Assembly: GCA_017417465.1 (NCBI GenBank)
Contig: JAFPZD010000145.1
Location: forward strand, 26,644-90,643
DNA: 64,000 bases
Direction of reading: 5' to 3'
Source: Prevotella sp.
GTDB taxonomy: Bacteria > Bacteroidota > Bacteroidia > Bacteroidales > Bacteroidaceae
A program made the position numbers and the translations under genes. Position 1 is the stretch's first letter; each line of letters begins with the position of its first letter. The notes below the pieces were generated by a model. The model searched no databases, was not told where the DNA came from, and saw nothing but the letters and a program-made list of their open reading frames with translations. Positions 62,606 through 64,000 of this stretch are shown here, in pieces.

Positions 62606-63475
62606 ATGAGATTCAGAATTTGCCTAATGCTCGTAGCCATGCTGCTTTCCTCTGCTGCAAATGCTCAGCGGAAAAGGGCACTCTTGGTCGGAATCTCACA
62701 CTACGACACAGCACTCACAGGTTATCAATGGAACAACATCAACGGTGTTGAAGACATCAACCTCCTAGGTCCTTTGTTGCAACAGCAAGGATTCTCAACA
62801 ACAACAGTATTGGACGAGCAGGCCACCTTTGACAACATCGTCAGTCAAATAACCCAGTTCACAAACAGAACTAAGAAAGGTGACATCGTCTATCTCCATT
62901 TCTCTACCCATGGCCAACCTGTCGAAGACTTGAATGGTGACGAAGAAGAAGGCTGGGATGAGTCCATTGTGCCGATTGATGCCTACAAGATATACAAGAA
63001 AGGTGTCTATGAAGGGCAAAGGCACCTGACAGATGACCTGCTCAATAGATACGTAAAAAAACTCCGAGAAAAGATAGGCCCCATGGGCTTCCTGTATGTT
63101 ATTATCGATGCCTGTCATGCCGGTACTTCTTCAAGGGGCAACGATGAAACTATCAGGGGAACTAATGTTGGCTTTACATATAATAATAAGGTGTTCAAAC
63201 CATCAACAACCAAAAAGTCGCATTATCGGATTGAGGCATCTGCAAAACAGTCTAACGTTCTATTCATAGAAGCCTGTCGTCCTGACCAGATGAATACTGA
63301 AATCAAGGTTGACGGTAAACGCTATGGTCCTCTCTCGTATAACATCGCGCAAGCCTTATCTGGCTTCACCCTTACCACCAATGCCCATGAATTTGTTGAG
63401 AGCCTCAAACATTCACTGATGACAACAGGACGTTGGCCTAATAATCAGAATCTTGTCACGGAAACGAGTTATTGA
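62606..63475 (+). CDS. Secreted caspase-family (C14) cysteine protease
   Basis: The 289-residue protein has a signal peptide (MRFRICLMLVAMLLSSAANAQ) and a caspase p20-like domain: KRALLVGISHYD at the first strand, the catalytic His102 in HFSTHGQ and Cys170 in IIDACHAGTSSRG. Metacaspase-like proteins of this type cleave after basic residues; the exported location points to an envelope target. I use the ATG at 62606, after the promoter box. The gene is followed 1 bp later by a sigma factor gene, and divergent from a five-gene operon, so control of transcription by an envelope protease pathway is conceivable. Confidence 0.87.
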   Translation: MRFRICLMLVAMLLSSAANAQRKRALLVGISHYDTALTGYQWNNINGVEDINLLGPLLQQQGFSTTTVLDEQATFDNIVSQITQFTNRTKKGDIVYLHFSTHGQPVEDLNGDEEEGWDESIVPIDAYKIYKKGVYEGQRHLTDDLLNRYVKKLREKIGPMGFLYVIIDACHAGTSSRGNDETIRGTNVGFTYNNKVFKPSTTKKSHYRIEASAKQSNVLFIEACRPDQMNTEIKVDGKRYGPLSYNIAQALSGFTLTTNAHEFVESLKHSLMTTGRWPNNQNLVTETSY

Positions 63476-63476
63476 T

Positions 63477-63944
63477 ATGGCAAAGGAGATTACGTTACAA
63501 AACACGGAGTTGAACCGCTTTATTGCTGATGAAAGGAATAAGGTGCTGGCTTATCTGAGAAAGACATTCTCCGTCTCAGACGATGATTTGAGCGACATTT
63601 ACCAAGAAGCATCTTTAGCCTTGTTCATGAATATCCGTGATGGCAAACTGACAAATCTCACAAGCACGCTCTTCACTTACTTCCTTCGTATTTGTATCAA
63701 TCAGACCTTGAAGTTCATGGGTAAGCAGAAGAAGGTCGTACCTCTGTTTGATGACAGCAGAATTACCAATAAGGACACTTTCCATCCTGATAAGATTGAC
63801 GAGTTGTATCAACTCTGTACAGAGGATGAAGAGGCAGAAAAAGTGTCCCGCTCCGAGAATGCGTATTCCGGCGATAGCCGTTCACCAATTCCGATGATAT
63901 CCGTTCACTCGGTTGATGATTTACTCTATCGGCGGCAAAGTTAA
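63477..63944 (+). pseudogene. Sigma-70 family (ECF-like) sigma factor, 3' end replaced by an IS end
   Basis: From the ATG at 63477 the first 127 codons encode sigma region 2: RNKVLAYLRKTFSVSDDDLS, DIYQEASLALFMNIRDGKL and LFTYFLRICINQTLKFMGKQ. Region 4, needed for -35 recognition, is missing. The frame runs instead into the IS21-like end at 63860, giving the foreign tail NAYSGDSRSPIPMISVHSVD and stopping at 63944. The likeliest reading is a sigma factor gene broken by insertion; the remainder would lie beyond the element, outside the window. The start follows the caspase stop by 1 bp, so the two were translationally coupled. Confidence 0.75.
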
Positions 63945-64000
63945 TACTTTTTTCTCAAACTATCGCCTTTCAGCTCAAATCTTTTTGATTTATGCACTAA
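63860..64000 (+). mobile_element. Left end of an IS21-like insertion sequence (partial)
   Basis: From TG at 63860 the DNA carries two direct 22-bp repeats, ATTCCGGCGATAGCCGTTCA (63865-63886) and ATTCCGATGATATCCGTTCA (63888-63909). Multiple terminal repeats beginning with TG are typical of IS21-family ends. A possible -7 box-like CAAAGTTAATA follows near 63937. The transposase genes would lie beyond the window. Confidence 0.65.

Overview
The window reads as a chromosomal segment of a Bacteroidota, most likely a Prevotella-type (Prevotellaceae) organism. The evidence is: many genes preceded by the Bacteroidota -7 box TAnnTTTG; secreted proteins ending in a Prevotella-style sorting tail (DLQGR ... 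KGIYIVNGKK); type III glutamine synthetase; an LL-diaminopimelate aminotransferase lysine route; and a radical-SAM/lipoprotein pair known from this phylum. The host assignment is inference; no rRNA is present.

Layout. 1-6150: radical SAM enzyme with its lipoprotein partner (cut by the left edge), a membrane phosphoesterase, an FMN-binding secreted protein, and a BlaI/BlaR1-type pair. 6592-13229: arginine and carbamoyl-phosphate genes (arginine deiminase, P5C dehydrogenase, pyrB-pyrI, ornithine carbamoyltransferase, carbamate kinase). 14231-22445: four secreted proteins with sorting tails, two of them Omp28-like paralogues and one an M6 protease. 22535-27044: a four-gene operon (patatin, PQQ-propeller lipoprotein, esterase, trpS). 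27464-47059: a nitrogen island of two divergent operons, gltB-gltD-glnN leftward and amt-OMP-pyrG-purF-carAB-asnB rightward. Nearly every glutamine-amide-using enzyme of the cell sits beside the enzymes that take up ammonium and make glutamine. 47073-58805: dapL/dapF, Xaa-Pro aminopeptidase, C1 peptidase, recJ, recQ, a LolA-like protein, tRNA-Arg and a C69 dipeptidase. 58815-64000: a small lipoprotein, then an AT-richer island with a five-gene operon (including a DUF4407-like membrane protein) divergent from a secreted caspase-like protease and a sigma factor that appears broken by an IS21-like end.

The most striking feature is a set of GC-rich palindromic repeats. They lie between genes and also in frame inside conserved enzymes: gltB (three sites), gltD (two), pyrG, carA (two), asnB and a blaR1-type gene. 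The same peptide remnants recur in unrelated proteins (for example ASPSPSKGGDVK in both GltB and PyrG). This resembles the Rickettsia palindromic elements in behaviour. A second, AT-rich repeat family (AATTGTG/AATTGAG units) supplies start codons, stop codons and terminal residues to adjacent genes. A third observation is a CarA-CarB fusion that keeps only the first half of CarB. It lies in a genome that also carries a complete arginine deiminase route able to make carbamoyl phosphate next to pyrBI.

All calls come from reading the sequence and from general knowledge of the families. No database search was run.
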